Source: Blasia pusilla
Taxonomy: Eukaryota > Marchantiophyta > Marchantiopsida > Blasiales
Length of the DNA stretch: 64,000 nt
Reading direction: 5' to 3'
NCBI GenBank assembly: GCA_050084515.1
Contig: CM114275.1
Coordinates: forward strand, 17,918,001-17,982,000
The notes below the pieces were generated by a model. The model made no database searches. It worked only from the letters and a program-made list of their open reading frames with translations, and was not told the origin of the DNA. Within the stretch, counting starts at the first letter, position 1, and each line of letters begins with the position of its first letter. This document shows, piece after piece, positions 24,230 through 34,842 of this stretch. The translations under genes and the position numbers were made by a program.

Positions 24230-25762
24230 TTGGGTGAGAGGGGCACGAGGGTCATCACCGCGTCCGTTCGGGACTTTGAGAGGCAAGGTGGTGAACCCGA
24301 GAGTAGCTCTAGAGGTTTTACGCGGAGTAGCACGAGGTTTCGAGGGTCTCCACGTGATGGACCACCTCGACCTCCTTCTGTGTCATCATCAGACAAGGGG
24401 GAGGGTGTAGAGGAGTTTTTGAGCACATCACCATATATTGTGAGTGGTCCTACTAATTGGGCGTACGAGATGGACGACCGGGGTAGAGGACCGCGTAGAT
24501 TTTTAGGTGCAATAGGTACGATTGAGTTGCACGATTTCATAGCAGAGTTTAGGAGTTGGTGCGACTCCCAGCGGGCCAAGAACTCTAGAGAGTTCAACCC
24601 ATTTACAGCATGGAACATTATGTTCCAGCATTTAGAGGGGACGCCCATGGACGATTACCATGAGTTCTCTCAGAGATATGCACGTGAGATCGAGGCGTGG
24701 AGGCTCTACAATGACCCACATTATGTGTCTTGGACGGAGCCGTTCCCAGATGAGGAGGAGTCAAGAGAGGCTACTTCCTCTTCCACTGGTGACGTTTTAG
24801 GAGGGGTCACTCGTACGAGAGCAGTTGCACCGTCTAGTCGGGTTCGTCCCAGGTTCAACCCTGTGGTTGAGTTCTTTGCTGAGTTGAGGGCAAGCTACCA
24901 GGGGGTACGGACGGAGAAGTTGCGGAGCATCCATAACCTCCAGAGGCATCCGGGTGAGAGTTTGCGTGAGGCTTACACTCGCTTGCGCCGGTTGATCAAC
25001 GTCACTAAGGGGCTAATAGAGGCTCAGGCTATCCAGTCACGGTACGTGATGCTGGACCAGACCCTACGGACATGGGTGCGGGAGGGGGTGCTTCTTATGA
25101 ACACCTCCCTTACATTGAGAGATGTTTTTAGGACAGCCGAGAATATTGAGCGCAACATGGCGGAGGAGAGCGTAGCCACCATGGGTTCTGGGCGAGAGCA
25201 ATCGCGATTGTCTGTACCACCTGTGCAATAACGTGGACTCCGAGATAGGTCGACTGTGGCACCACGAGCTCAAGGAGGATATCGGGAGGCCGTGCCACAG
25301 AGACCTGCACCCTCATATGCGGCTCGGCAGCAGCCGCCTACTATTACTTGTTGGTCATGTGGTGGACCCCATCATCAGCGCGATTGCACTCGTGAGGGTC
25401 ATGAATGTGTGCCTTACCATGGAGGAGGATATGGTGCTTCACCAAGAGGTTATCGGTTTGACTATTGTCAGAGGTATGGTCATACATGCGCCAAATGTTT
25501 CAGTTTACATCTTGAGTTACGTCCGGACGGAGGGTCAAAGAGGGTACCAGAGCTAGTAGTCAGTCCGGGTGGGCTAGAGATTGTGCACCAGGTGGTCCTG
25601 TTGGGGAACGAGGAGCTGGAGTTGCTCGACATGGTGGTGGAGCTGCCCGTGGAGGAGGTAGAGTCCTATCACCTAGACGCGTCGAGGGAGATGTCGGGCG
25701 TGAGGTTAGGATGGCTGCTCAGATACATCAGCTACAGGAGCAGATTGTCGCTATGGCATTGA
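24230..25762 (+). pseudogene. Gag protein with zinc knuckle, large gypsy element
   Basis: A frame of 333 codons (24230-25231) contains a retrotransposon gag core: AWNIMFQHLEGTPMDDYHEF, then EFFAELRASYQGVR and RHPGESLREAYTRLRRLI, ending in a charged stretch. After one in-frame stop (TAA at 25229-25231, in place of a sense codon) the same frame continues into a CCHC-type knuckle, CWSCGGPHHQRDC, near 25350. Gag would package the RNA into particles. The true start is not certain because the upstream frame is damaged. Confidence 0.8.
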
Positions 25763-26439
25763 GATTACCCGATGCCGGATCCGTGGCATCAACATCATAT
25801 GGAGCAGCCAGAGATATGGAGGATCTTGGTTGGATGTGCGGGGTTGCCCGGATGAAGGCAATCGCAGTTGTGATGTGTGGAGCAATCATAGAGTTGGATC
25901 CACAACGAGGGGAAGCTAGGAAATAGACTAGGCTTCCTCAGTCTTTCACCTTGTTCAAGGCAATGAGGACCCAATCGATGGGTCCTGATCAGAGTTCTTG
26001 GAGAGTTAGTGATGTTGTTGGTGTGCAGGCACGGAGGGCAATGGGAGAAGCGAGTGCGACGACTCCTATTTTTGATGCTCAAGAGGGGCATGTGTCGAGC
26101 ATGTTGTTGGGGGCGGCCACCATTGTGTACCGCGCTCCTTTATTTTTTGCTTCCAATATTATGACGTTGGGGGGTATGCCAGCTGAGGCTTTTTGGCTGG
26201 CTGCTACGCTATGTTAGTGTGGAGTTGGAGTGTTTGCATCACGTTCAGAGGTGATTGCAGAGGAGGTGATGGACCTACCCTTGGAGCGGATGCTCATGCC
26301 GTCCACGTCAGATTCATGGAAGGCTAAGGCTGCTTGGATGCCAGAGATGCCCGCTAGACCCGCGATAGAGTGTGCCATGGCTTCTCTTGATGTTGTGTTG
26401 CTGGATAACTGAGGAGAGGTTTTCTAGTTGGTGAGTGTC

Positions 26440-26829
26440 GGAGGTAGAGCTTTTAGTCCGCAGTGCATCTTGTTGGATTCAAGAGTGCAACCCCTAATGT
26501 TGGGGAAAGCGTCATTCAGAGGATTGGGCTTGACGAGAGCCGATGTGGAGCGTTGTCCATTTCGGATACAGACATCCTTGGGTGGAGCGAGTACCACATA
26601 GTATATCACCCGACAAGAGGTCGTGGTGAGGATTCGACCGAGACATCCTACATATGAGTCTGTGGTGCGACCCAAGGTGATAATGACTGATGTAGAGTCC
26701 TACGACGTCTTAGTTGGTGAAGCAGTGTTATACCCAATGGGGTTTTCCTTGGATTACTGGGAGGAGTCAGTGTCCTACAGACTAGGATGGCAGTCAGGTG
26801 ATGGGCGCCTTAGCTCATTACTTGTTTGA
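26440..26829 (+). pseudogene. Retroviral-type aspartic protease remnant
   Basis: The plus-strand frame around 26465 reads ILLDSRVQPLMLGK, which fits the protease active-site box LLDSGAxPLMLG with the catalytic glycine position changed to R. Downstream TDVESYDVLVGEAVLYPMGF fits the flap and C-terminal region of gypsy proteases. A stop lies between the two blocks. The change at the active site would abolish activity. Confidence 0.65.
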
Positions 26830-27189
26830 TTCACAGGTGCAGTGATCGAGCAACGACCAGGAGAGATGGCGACCTTAGCAGCATTTAGCAATGCCATCAC
26901 TTGGCCTAGTGATTTGATTGAGGGACATGTCCATGCAGAGGATACTCCCGTTCCTGAAATTCCTATGGAGAGGAGTGTTATGGTAGCCGCATCATTCCAT
27001 GGAGGAGAGGTGTCATTGTGGGGCTCGACTAAGGAGCTTTGACGACTGGCAGATGAGCACGTGCAGACCGTGTGGAGCGAGGCGTTTGCACCAGAGCGTG
27101 ACGGGTCTGAGGAACCTGAGGTAGCAGGGAGTGCTACTATGACACCCTTGGATACCACACCCATTGTGTGGCATACCTCGGAGGAGGGT

Positions 27190-27497
27190 ATTTGAGTGTT
27201 AGATCTCTTTGGAGGGATTAGCACCGGGTTAGTTGTTGTTTTGCAGGCAAGAGTGCAAGTACAGCAGTACATGTATGTTTAGAGTGATGATGTTGCGAGG
27301 CGCGTCTCATTACGACATGTGGCACAGTTACGCCTACGTTTTCCTGACTTATTGCCTACGTCCCCGGTATAGGGGTATCAGAGTTACCTACCGAGGGATA
27401 TTTCATTGTTGGGGGCGCAAGACGTAGAGCGGGTAGGGACCATTGATTTGGTCATTGCCGGTTGGCCATGTCAGAGCCAATCGAGTGCTGGACCGAT
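27190..27497 (+). pseudogene. Cytosine-5 DNA methyltransferase, N-terminal half (motifs I-IV)
   Basis: One frame, joined to the protease side with three stops in it, shows the SAM-binding motif I (VLDLFGGISTG, about 27197-27230), a motif II-like YMYV, then the catalytic motif IV IDLVIAGWPCQSQSSAG (about 27445-27497), with the PCQ cysteine that attacks the cytosine ring. C5 methyltransferases transfer a methyl group from SAM to cytosine in DNA. The order I-II-IV excludes the rearranged DRM type of plants. The frame breaks off at about 27497, where unrelated DNA begins, and resumes near 29966. The stops are TGA or TAG, consistent with C-to-T change at former CGA or CAG codons, though the ancestral codons are inferred. 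Confidence 0.85.
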
Positions 27498-29965
27498 TGA
27501 ATATGGGGGAGGGGGGGGGGGTCCCTATCTGAAAACGGTTTCAGCCGGACCTTGCTTTGCTATGTTCACGGGAGTCGCTTATATCTTAGGTAAAGCGGTG
27601 CCGCCGACACCGACCAGGAAACTCTTGGGAATTGGGCGCTCCTCGTTGTTTAGCGATGAGGCCGGGCACACCACGGTGCTTTTTCCTCAATTATCTTGCG
27701 TAACCCCGGCCTGGAGGTCCGAAGGAGAAGGAGATCTCGCTTTGCTGCAACATGTTATGACAACCATTGCTTGGGCAATACACTGCACCAAGTTTGAAAT
27801 CCGACGTTTGTTTCTAGCAAACTTATACCAATCGGCGTATCCGCGCAAGATTGAGCTCATTCATTAGTTTGCTTGGGCCTACAAGTGGTGTGAGTAACAT
27901 AAAGTAACTTGCTTTCTCACTATATTCTCCCCCCGGTCATAAGCACACGTGCAAGTTTCCCTGCATGTGGCTCATCCATGGCAAATTTTTCAGCTTTTGT
28001 GGCTTGGCCGTATAAGCGCTACTAGCCCTCCTTACACGAGGACGCGCGACTACTGTGCAATTCCCCTCCCCCTGCACCTTCTAACTAAGTCATTGTCGGC
28101 ATAGCGTGATCCGTTTTCTCGATTTGGCTATGGTTGCCCTAGCAAGAGCGCCAAGACCGGGATATATTGAAAAGGTCTCGAGTGATACAATTAAAGCTGC
28201 AAAAAAAAATTTGAACTAGCCAATATGGCTGATAAAGAAGGGTCCGCATGCTGGAAATGGCTTTACGATTTTCACGCATGAGTGCTAGAGGGAGAAGAAA
28301 AGAGAGACGTGAAGACCAAAAGAGAGAGAGTGATAAGGTTGACCAAAGCGAAACACTCGACCAAAGGAAGAGAGGCTAAACATTTTTTTTTTCCGTAGGC
28401 GCTGGATAGAGCCTTTTGTTGTGAGTAATCTGCCTACTCTATCCATGCCACTCCATCATAGGGTTCCTCCAATCAAATATAGTCTCCTCACTCCATAATA
28501 TGGTTCCTCGAGTATAGTAGCCTGACTAAACCTAGTAGCCTGGAACTTTCCTGTAGTTTTTAGAGAGTGGGATAGTATAGTGACGCTACCTCCTTGCCTT
28601 TTTCTCTGATCCGCAGCTTTGGACCAAACTTGAGTTAAGTAGCCTTGGCTGACCGTAGGCATAGAGCTTACCTAAACCCCGTGTAAACGGGTGGGAACCA
28701 CAACATGCTCTAAAAGCATAGTTGAGGGGGATAGAAGAGAAGGTTGAACCCTTAGATACTAAGTAAGCTCGCTATTGTACGAGATGAGAACCACCTCTGA
28801 CAAATCAAAGTCTCTGGTTAAACTGGATCCGCGGTTATCCGTGTGAATGTGATGACGCGCACGAATACACGCTGTCAAGCTCTCAGTCTGCTGTTGATAA
28901 ATTATGGTAAGACTAGAATAGGAATTTTCGGCCTGCACACATTGCAGAGCCTCAATGAGAGAGCAGATTACCCAAACTACTGGGGACAAGAGACTAAACG
29001 ACATCTCGATGCGAAACGGCCTTGCACCAACAACCGGCCAAGAACTGTAGGCAACACGGGTGAAGTCCACTTGAGTCATCCGGGACGAAGGTGGACGTCA
29101 AAGAGCCCGTAGTACTCGCCTACCGAAAGGTCAAGAAAAGAAAAGAAAATTTATTTTTTGCTAATCAGCATAAGGGAAGGGGCTTAAGCGTCTGCTATAT
29201 CTTAGCAGATCAGATTCAACCAAGTCCTCTAGTAAGGCTCCCAAGGATCCCGGACGGGATGAGTCAATACACGGAAAAAATATTTTTGGGCTGACGCGGA
29301 TCTTTGGATTTTTAGATTTTGGAAAAAAATACGCTACGAGCCTCCAATCATAAAAGGTTGCGGAAATGCACCATGTTCAGGGTCTCAAGGACGGGCTCAT
29401 ATAAAAGAATGCTTGGTTTTATTCTCTCCCACTTGAATCGCACATGATCGCTATCGGTATTCTTTGATTAATTCTCTTGCGCAAAATCCATCATTGGCTA
29501 AGCCATGGCCGATTTTTGCTCGCTACTACGCGCCAAACTTTAAGCATTTCTCCTTCTTTTTTCTGGCCAATTTGATTTGTCTCCGGGTTATGCAGGGAGA
29601 AGCGCGGAAGCCCCACAACATCTGTTCGCGTTGACCCTCCCCCCCCCCCCCCCTCGAGAAGGTTTATCATTTATACGTATCTGGCCAAGCGCAACGAGGC
29701 AATACGAATCCATCAAGCAACAAAAAAAAACCAACCCACGTGTTTTGCGTTCCTGCAGGGCCACTGGACCAACGACTTGTTGCGCTTTATTGGAAATTGG
29801 TACGAACTAGCTATGTAAACCAAGGCAAAGCAAAGCCACACTTGCTAACAAGAGTAGCTCAAGGAGGTATACTATCGCCTCTGCTTTCCAACATCTACCT
29901 ACACTAGTTCGGTCTATTCATGGAGGAAATCAAAGTCAAATATACAACGACCGGTGTTGGATAAC
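27498..29965. other. Organelle-like DNA insertion (probable NUMT) inside the methyltransferase
   Basis: This block interrupts the methyltransferase exactly between motif IV and the RLFWEMLRVLW segment. Its composition differs from both the element and the AT-rich surroundings, with a G run at 27506-27522 and a C run at 29638-29653. Its right end encodes a group II intron reverse transcriptase fragment (29755-29950), typical of plant mitochondrial introns. Intron-like, non-coding sequence fills much of 28.6-29.3 kb. A mitochondrial origin of the rest is inference. The edges are set to within about 20 bases by where the methyltransferase reading resumes. Confidence 0.65.
29755..29950 (+). pseudogene. 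Group II intron reverse transcriptase/maturase fragment
   Basis: The frame reads [20 protein letters not shown], then [18 protein letters not shown], one TAG stop, then FGLFMEEIK. The [14 protein letters not shown] block is the fingers/palm signature of group II intron maturases such as those in bryophyte and other plant mitochondria. Only about 65 codons are present, and it stops at the junction with the retrotransposon. The TAG probably replaces GAG or CAG. Confidence 0.85.
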
Positions 29966-30640
29966 ATCGAATTGGCTGACACTCGATCCAGGTTGTTTTG
30001 GGAGATGTTGAGGGTCTTATGGCACTTGCAGGAGCACCAATCTTGTTCTCCAACCTACATTCTGGGGAATGTGCCAATCCTAGGAGCCTCCAAGTCACAG
30101 TTGTTGACGAGTGCTCATCAGGTGCGTGCTTGGATCGGCCCAAAAGTGTTCTTGGATGCGGCAAGTGTAGGTTCTAGAACCCATCGCCCGCGTTTATGGT
30201 AGATCAACTTAGTGCCCCATGTGGTGTTATGGAGGGCATATGCAAGAGTGGAGCGCCCATCCCATTTGTTAGTGGATTCCATTCTGGATCCAGGTCGTCG
30301 ATCACACGCAATGAGCCACGATGATCGACCACCGTTAACTGTGGTCAATAGGGTAGGCAGGCTGCGGGCAGCCTTGCCCACATTTGTGAGTTTTCCCGCT
30401 TCCTATGCGTACAAGGAGGCCGGTCTTGGCTTGGTTTGGGATGACCACGTTCAGCGATTCGTGGAGCCCAACGTTGATGAGAGAGAGCGAGCGATGGGAT
30501 TTCCCACAGGAGTGACGGCAATACCGTCAATGTCATAGGCATCACGACGCCATGTCTTGGGTCAGGCGATGGACCTGAATTGCTTGACATGGATCCTCAA
30601 CTTGGGAGTTGCTGAGCAATGTCATATGAGATCGCGAGAG
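29966..30640 (+). pseudogene. Cytosine-5 DNA methyltransferase, C-terminal half (motifs VI-X)
   Basis: The reading resumes with LADTRSRLFWEMLRVLWHLQ. It then shows motif VI YILGNVP, where families have ENV, so the conserved glutamate that stabilises the target cytosine is replaced by G. Motif VIII is GSRTHRPRLW. A variable target-recognition stretch runs about 30210-30460. Motif IX-like RERAMGFPTGV and motif X-like LGQAMDLNCLTWIL (about 30557-30600) follow. The canonical motif order with RERxMGFP resembles DNMT3-like enzymes, but PCQ in motif IV is unlike DNMT3's usual PCN, so subfamily placement is open. Two stops interrupt the frame (after RPRLW and after TAIPSMS). RT follows downstream, so the domain sits inside pol. 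Confidence 0.85.
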
Positions 30641-30959
30641 ATCATAGCGGTTGCGTTGGTGAGCCCCATGCCTACCAAGACGGTGGAGGTAGTGGCTGGG
30701 GGCAAGACCCAAGGAGATCTACACAGCTGGGGAGATCAAGAGAGACACCCTTGGACTTTTTGGGATGTTTTGCAGGTATGCCTGGAGGTGATAGCCACAG
30801 CATCGAGCGTGGTTTCGGGCACTGACCGTGGAGGAGATCAGAGTTTGGAGTTGGCTGCAGGAGAGTGGCCGAGTGTTGTTGTTGGAGACGGGGTTGCATC
30901 ATAGCAACCACCAATACCCGCGCCGGAGAGTCCTACCGTAGTCATGATGGAGACTTGGG

Positions 30960-32420
30960 AGCCAAATATGGTTCCTTAGTTGACAGGAGGAGAGCAGCGC
31001 CGAATACATCAGTTCCTGGGGAGTTATAAGAGCTGCTTTGCATCTAGCATGGAGGATTTGGGTACGCTGAAGGGACCGAGGATCCGCATTGAGTTGTCGA
31101 GTGATACGCCGATCTTCGAAAAATCCTACAGGTAGAGTGATATGGAGAGGGCTCTGATTCAGAGTAGGAGCTAGGACTTTGTCAGAGTAGGACTAGTGGA
31201 GATGTCGCATGGGGAGTATGCATCTGCCACTATCAGACCCGCCAAGAAGGATGTGCATGGCAACAGGACGGATAGGTGGATGTGTGAGGATTACCGACCT
31301 ATTATTCGGCAAACAAAGTCTGATAGGTATGCCATGCCCACCCCTGAGGAGATCTTTGATGCGATTGGTCATGCAAAGGTCTTCAGTTCATTGGGTTTGC
31401 GAGCCGGATACCATTAGCTGCCTATGAGATTGGTGGACAGGCAGAAGACGACATTTTGGGGCATCAATCCTCAGGGAAGGATTGTTTGTATCAGTGGCGG
31501 TATTTACCATTTGGGTTAAAGAACGCGACATCTGAGTTCCAGAGGGTCATGGATAGGATCTTGGCTGGTTTGGATTTTGCTAGGTGTTATATTGATGACA
31601 TCGTAGTCTTTAGCACTACGATTGAGGAGCATGAGCGACATCTAGAGGAGGTATTTTGACGATTGCAATTACATGGGCTGAAGCTACATCCAGCCAAGTG
31701 CAAGTTCTTCTACGACCAGATTGAGTATTTGGGTCATACGATATACCCAGGGGCCTTGGTGTTCAGTAGACGAAGGTAGAGGCTATCTCACTCATTCCAC
31801 GCTCTACAGATGTGAGCCGTGTTCGCGCATTCATGGGATTTGTGAACTTCTATCGGTGGTACGTCAAGGGATTCAGTTTGATTGCGAAGCTGCTGACCTT
31901 GCAGACCAAGGTGGATCATGGCACTTGGGGGGTGAGCAGGAGCAAGCATTTTAGTTGCTCAAGGACAGGTTGACTTCCGTGCCCATCTTGAGGAGACCGA
32001 TCAGGAGGCATCCTTTCCAGTTGCACACAGATTGGAGCATGTTGGGGCTTGGAGCGGTGCTCACCCAGCATGATGATGAGGGTAGAGAGTTCGTGGTGGC
32101 TTACGCTAGCCGCTCAAACAACGCTGCAAAGACAAAGTACAACTCGTATGAGGGTGGGTGATTGGCTACGGTGTGGGCTGTCGCGCATTTCAAGTGTTAC
32201 TTATTCGGAAACCCCTTTACCATCATCATTGATCATCAACCACTGAAGTGGTTAATGGAGTCTGACAAGCTTACAGTCAAGCTTGCGAGATGGGCTCTGT
32301 TGTTGCAAGAGTATGATTTTAAGGTGGTACATAGACCTAAGACGCTCAACCAGGATGCAGATGGGTTGAGTCGTAACCTATGCCCGAGTCAGCGAGATGC
32401 AATTGGAGATCGATGGCATG
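30960..32420 (+). pseudogene. Ty3/gypsy reverse transcriptase and RNase H
   Basis: RT begins in the frame at 31196 (RPAKKDVHGNRTDRWMCEDY, with the usual MxxDYRPxN replaced by MCEDYRPIIR). It continues in another frame at 31456 with YQWRYLPFGLKNATSEFQRV and the catalytic YIDDIVVFS box, so a frameshift lies between about 31420 and 31460. RNase H follows with HTDWSMLGLGAVLTQ (about 32020) and FTIIIDHQPLKWLM (about 32220), then the linker DADGLSRN. Stops interrupt it at several places. RT and RNase H would copy the element RNA to DNA. Confidence 0.9.
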
Positions 32421-32759
32421 GAGAGAATGATGAGGAGTTAGTGCCAGGATGGCACGCGTCAGCCTATTTAGGCATGTTGGCCATGAAGAGCGAGAGTGTG
32501 GAGACTTTGATGGCGAGGTCTAGTGGAGAGTCCTTGGATCCCGAGGCCAGTGAGGAGACGACAAGTGGCCGAGATATTCATGATGATATTGTAGTCTTGA
32601 GTACCTTTGTACTAGCAGTGTTGCGAGCACAGTGAGTGCTAGAGAGCGGGATCGGATCCTACAATGGGCCAGACGGTTCCGTTGGGAGGGGACACATGTT
32701 TTGAGGGTTTGGTAGGATGGCAGAGTATACGTAGTGCCGTATCCTTTGCAGAGAGCACG

Positions 32760-33520
32760 ACTAGTGCAGCATGCCCACGAGGAGTTGGGTCACTTTGGGG
32801 TGAAGCGGACGTACAGGTTGCTCCAGATTCAGTATTGGTGGCGAGGCATGCAGATTGACGTTCAATAGTTTGTTGCCAGGTGCATGGTGTGTGATCGGGT
32901 CTGAGCATCGTTCAATGCTCCGACTCCACATTTGCATCCATTACCCATCATGGGCTTAGGGTATAGATGGAGTTTGGATTTTGCATGACCTTTGCCTTTG
33001 ACGGAGCGTCACAGTCGTTATGTGTTGGTGATGGTCGATCACTTCTCGAAGTGGATCGAGTTGGTTGCATTGCTTGACAAAGCGAGTGAGGGAGTAGCTT
33101 ATGCCTTCCTTGATAGAGTGTTGAGTCATTATGGTGCACCGGCTGAGGTGTTGACAGACCAGGGTACCAAGTTTTGCGGTGAGTTCCAGGCCTTGTATGA
33201 TCAGGCATTGATCGACTACCGTACGACTTTGCAAGATCATCTCAAGGCAGATGGATTAGCGGAGAGAGTTGTGCAGATGGTGAAGAGGGGTTTACGCAAG
33301 TATGGCTTGCAGAGAGGTCACCTAGGAGATTGGGACTTCCAGTTGCAATGGTTGGCGATGGGATACAGATTCAACAGGCATTCTTAGCGTCTTTTTCACC
33401 GTGCTTGCTACTTTATGGCCAAGAGCTAGATTTACCAGCGGCCATTCATCCAGATGTTGGTGAGGTGCTGGACCTTGATGACTCGGATGTATGGATGCGA
33501 GCATGTTCTTAGAGGGTTGA
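32760..33520 (+). pseudogene. Ty3/gypsy integrase
   Basis: An HHCC zinc-binding domain is readable (HEELGHFGVKR near 32775, CMVCDRV near 32883). The catalytic core follows, with the first aspartate near 32976 (WSLDFA), TDQGTKFCGEF near 33153 and the conserved glutamate in DGLAERVVQ near 33250, so the D,D,E triad is kept. Frameshifts and stops occur, the clearest being near 33387 and 33512. Integrase would insert the cDNA into the host chromosome. Confidence 0.85.
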
Positions 33521-33709
33521 GTTATTTCAGAGAGTGATGCCCATGAGGTTCGAGAACTTGGCGATTGCGCAACGTCGAGATACGTTGAGGTATGCGACTA
33601 TTCGGGGTGGTGGTTATCGACCAACTATCCGGAGGTTTCATCAGGGAGATTATGTCTACTTGCAGAAGACGGCATCGACGACGTTGGATGTGACTGCAGG
33701 CGTACTATC

Positions 33710-34009
33710 TTGAGAGTGCGTGACGTATGGCCATCCGGTGTTCTCTTGCTGGAGGGACGCGATGGTATTGTATGGAAGGACCATGTGCGTAATTGTGTGC
33801 CTTGTCATCTTCCCAATATTGATGGTACAGTAGATCCGAGCTTAACAGTAGTTTATGTAGGCTTGCGTTGTATGTTGTGTGGTTCTGCCTGAGGTGCGGC
33901 CACGATGCTAGTCTGTGATGGATGTTCGAGAGGTTGGCATATGGCATGTCTGACGCCACCTCTCACTAGGGTTCCTCGGGGACGATGGATGTGTCCCAGA
34001 TGTACATAG
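33710..34009 (+). pseudogene. Integrase C-terminal region with a terminal PHD finger
   Basis: The frame reads VRDVWPSGVLLLEGRDG (a GPY/SH3-like tail), then CMLCGSA, a TGA stop, then MLVCDGCSRGWHMACL, and ends RWMCPRC before TAG. The eight zinc ligands form a complete C4-H-C3 PHD finger (C-x2-C, CDGC, H-x2-C, CPRC) with the usual W two positions before the last pair. PHD fingers bind histone H3 tails. On this retrotransposon it would sit at the integrase C-terminus, where chromodomains sit in chromoviruses, so a role in choosing chromatin targets is a reasonable inference. The TGA at 33890-33892 lies inside the finger. Confidence 0.85.
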
Positions 34010-34186
34010 AGCAGATACTAGGTAGGTTTCGATTCTGACTTTCTCTGTGACATGGATGACAGGAAGGCGACTAACGATGGGGCCACATGAGCACCCGACC
34101 TTTCTGATCTTAACGCCCTAGAGATGTATGTCGTGGTAGGTAGGGATAGATGGCTATCTGGAGTTAGAGGGACCTAACCACCAACT
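34010..34186 (+). other. Region between the PHD finger and the polypurine tract
   Basis: About 180 bases continue in the same frame with several stops (for example near 34008 and 34086). They may be the decayed C-terminus of the polyprotein or an untranslated tail. No motif is recognised. Confidence 0.5.
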
Positions 34187-34196
34187 AGGGGGGCGA
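34187..34196 (+). promoter_or_regulatory. Polypurine tract
   Basis: AGGGGGGCGA lies just before the TGGAGATATT start of the 3' LTR. This is the position and composition expected of the plus-strand DNA primer site, and it sets the LTR start at 34198. Confidence 0.7.
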
Positions 34197-34197
34197 T

Positions 34198-34842
34198 TGG
34201 AGATATTTTGGTACTTCTCGCCTCTGTGTATGGATGCCATGAGTTAGCATGGGATCCCGTGTGTTTGTGTGTGTTTTCGATAATAGGGATATAGTTGTGT
34301 AGCGATGTGTATGCGCACGATAACTATCACGGCTGTTAGGATCGATCGGTGGGATCTAGCAAAGCGTCTTCACGAGTAGTGGAGGACATGCCCAAGAGGT
34401 CGAGAAATACTTGTTGAGGTCGCAGGAAACTTGAGAGAGCATGTTTCCCCTTCGTTTCGGCTCATTTGGAGCAATATAGAAAAAAAAACTTACTATTTCA
34501 GGTAAGTTTCCATGTTGGGGATAGTTGACTTTCCAATTTGGGAAGTGGCCCTTGACCCGCTATAGTAGGTCAAGAGCCAAGGATGTGACCTGGGAGCATA
34601 GGTTACCGTTGAGAGGGTTTGGGAAAGGGAAGGGGATATACCTCCATGAGAGGGAGCTTGAGAGCTTATTCTCTCTTTGTTGAACCTCTTGGCATAAGAC
34701 GGCGGAGATATGATCCCTTGTCTTGTCAGTGTAATCCAAGCCTCTCATTAGGAGAGTGGGTTTGGTTTGACATGAGAGAGAGTGCACACCTTTTAGAGTT
34801 ATGGTGTGAGATGGTGTAGAGAGAGATTGGATCTTACTTTAT
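34198..34842 (+). repeat. 3' LTR of the large gypsy element
   Basis: Begins TGGAGATATT right after the polypurine tract. Bases 34327-34841 match the 5' LTR fragment at 22184-22663. Bases 34198-34326 have no counterpart at the 5' end of the element but recur directly after the LTR at 34843-34966. Confidence 0.75.

Larger units (their letters stand above)
22184..34842 (+). mobile_element. Large Ty3/gypsy retrotransposon carrying a cytosine methyltransferase and a PHD finger
   Basis: The element reads on the plus strand: LTR fragment (22184-22663), leader, gag with zinc knuckle (24.2-25.7 kb), protease (26.4-26.8 kb), cytosine-5 methyltransferase (27.19-27.50 and 29.97-30.64 kb), reverse transcriptase and RNase H (31.2-32.4 kb), integrase (32.7-33.5 kb), PHD finger (33.87-34.0 kb), polypurine tract (34187-34196) and 3' LTR (34198-34842). 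The methyltransferase lies between protease and RT, in line with a polyprotein. About 2.47 kb of organelle-like DNA interrupts it; without that the element is about 10.2 kb. Many in-frame stops and a few frame changes show it is dead. I saw no clear tRNA primer site after the 5' LTR and no target duplication. Confidence 0.85.

Noticed and set aside
23953-24648. 231-codon minus-strand open frame over the gag start
   Set aside because: It is antisense to the gag frame, which has clear domain motifs; the reverse frame has none.
24041-26420. Several further open frames on both strands around gag
   Set aside because: Apart from the gag and zinc-knuckle frame they show no motifs and overlap it; 25.76-26.44 kb remains unassigned element sequence.
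27367-27382. GGTATCAGAG, resembling a tRNA-Met primer binding site
   Set aside because: It lies inside the methyltransferase reading frame between motifs II and IV, not next to any LTR.
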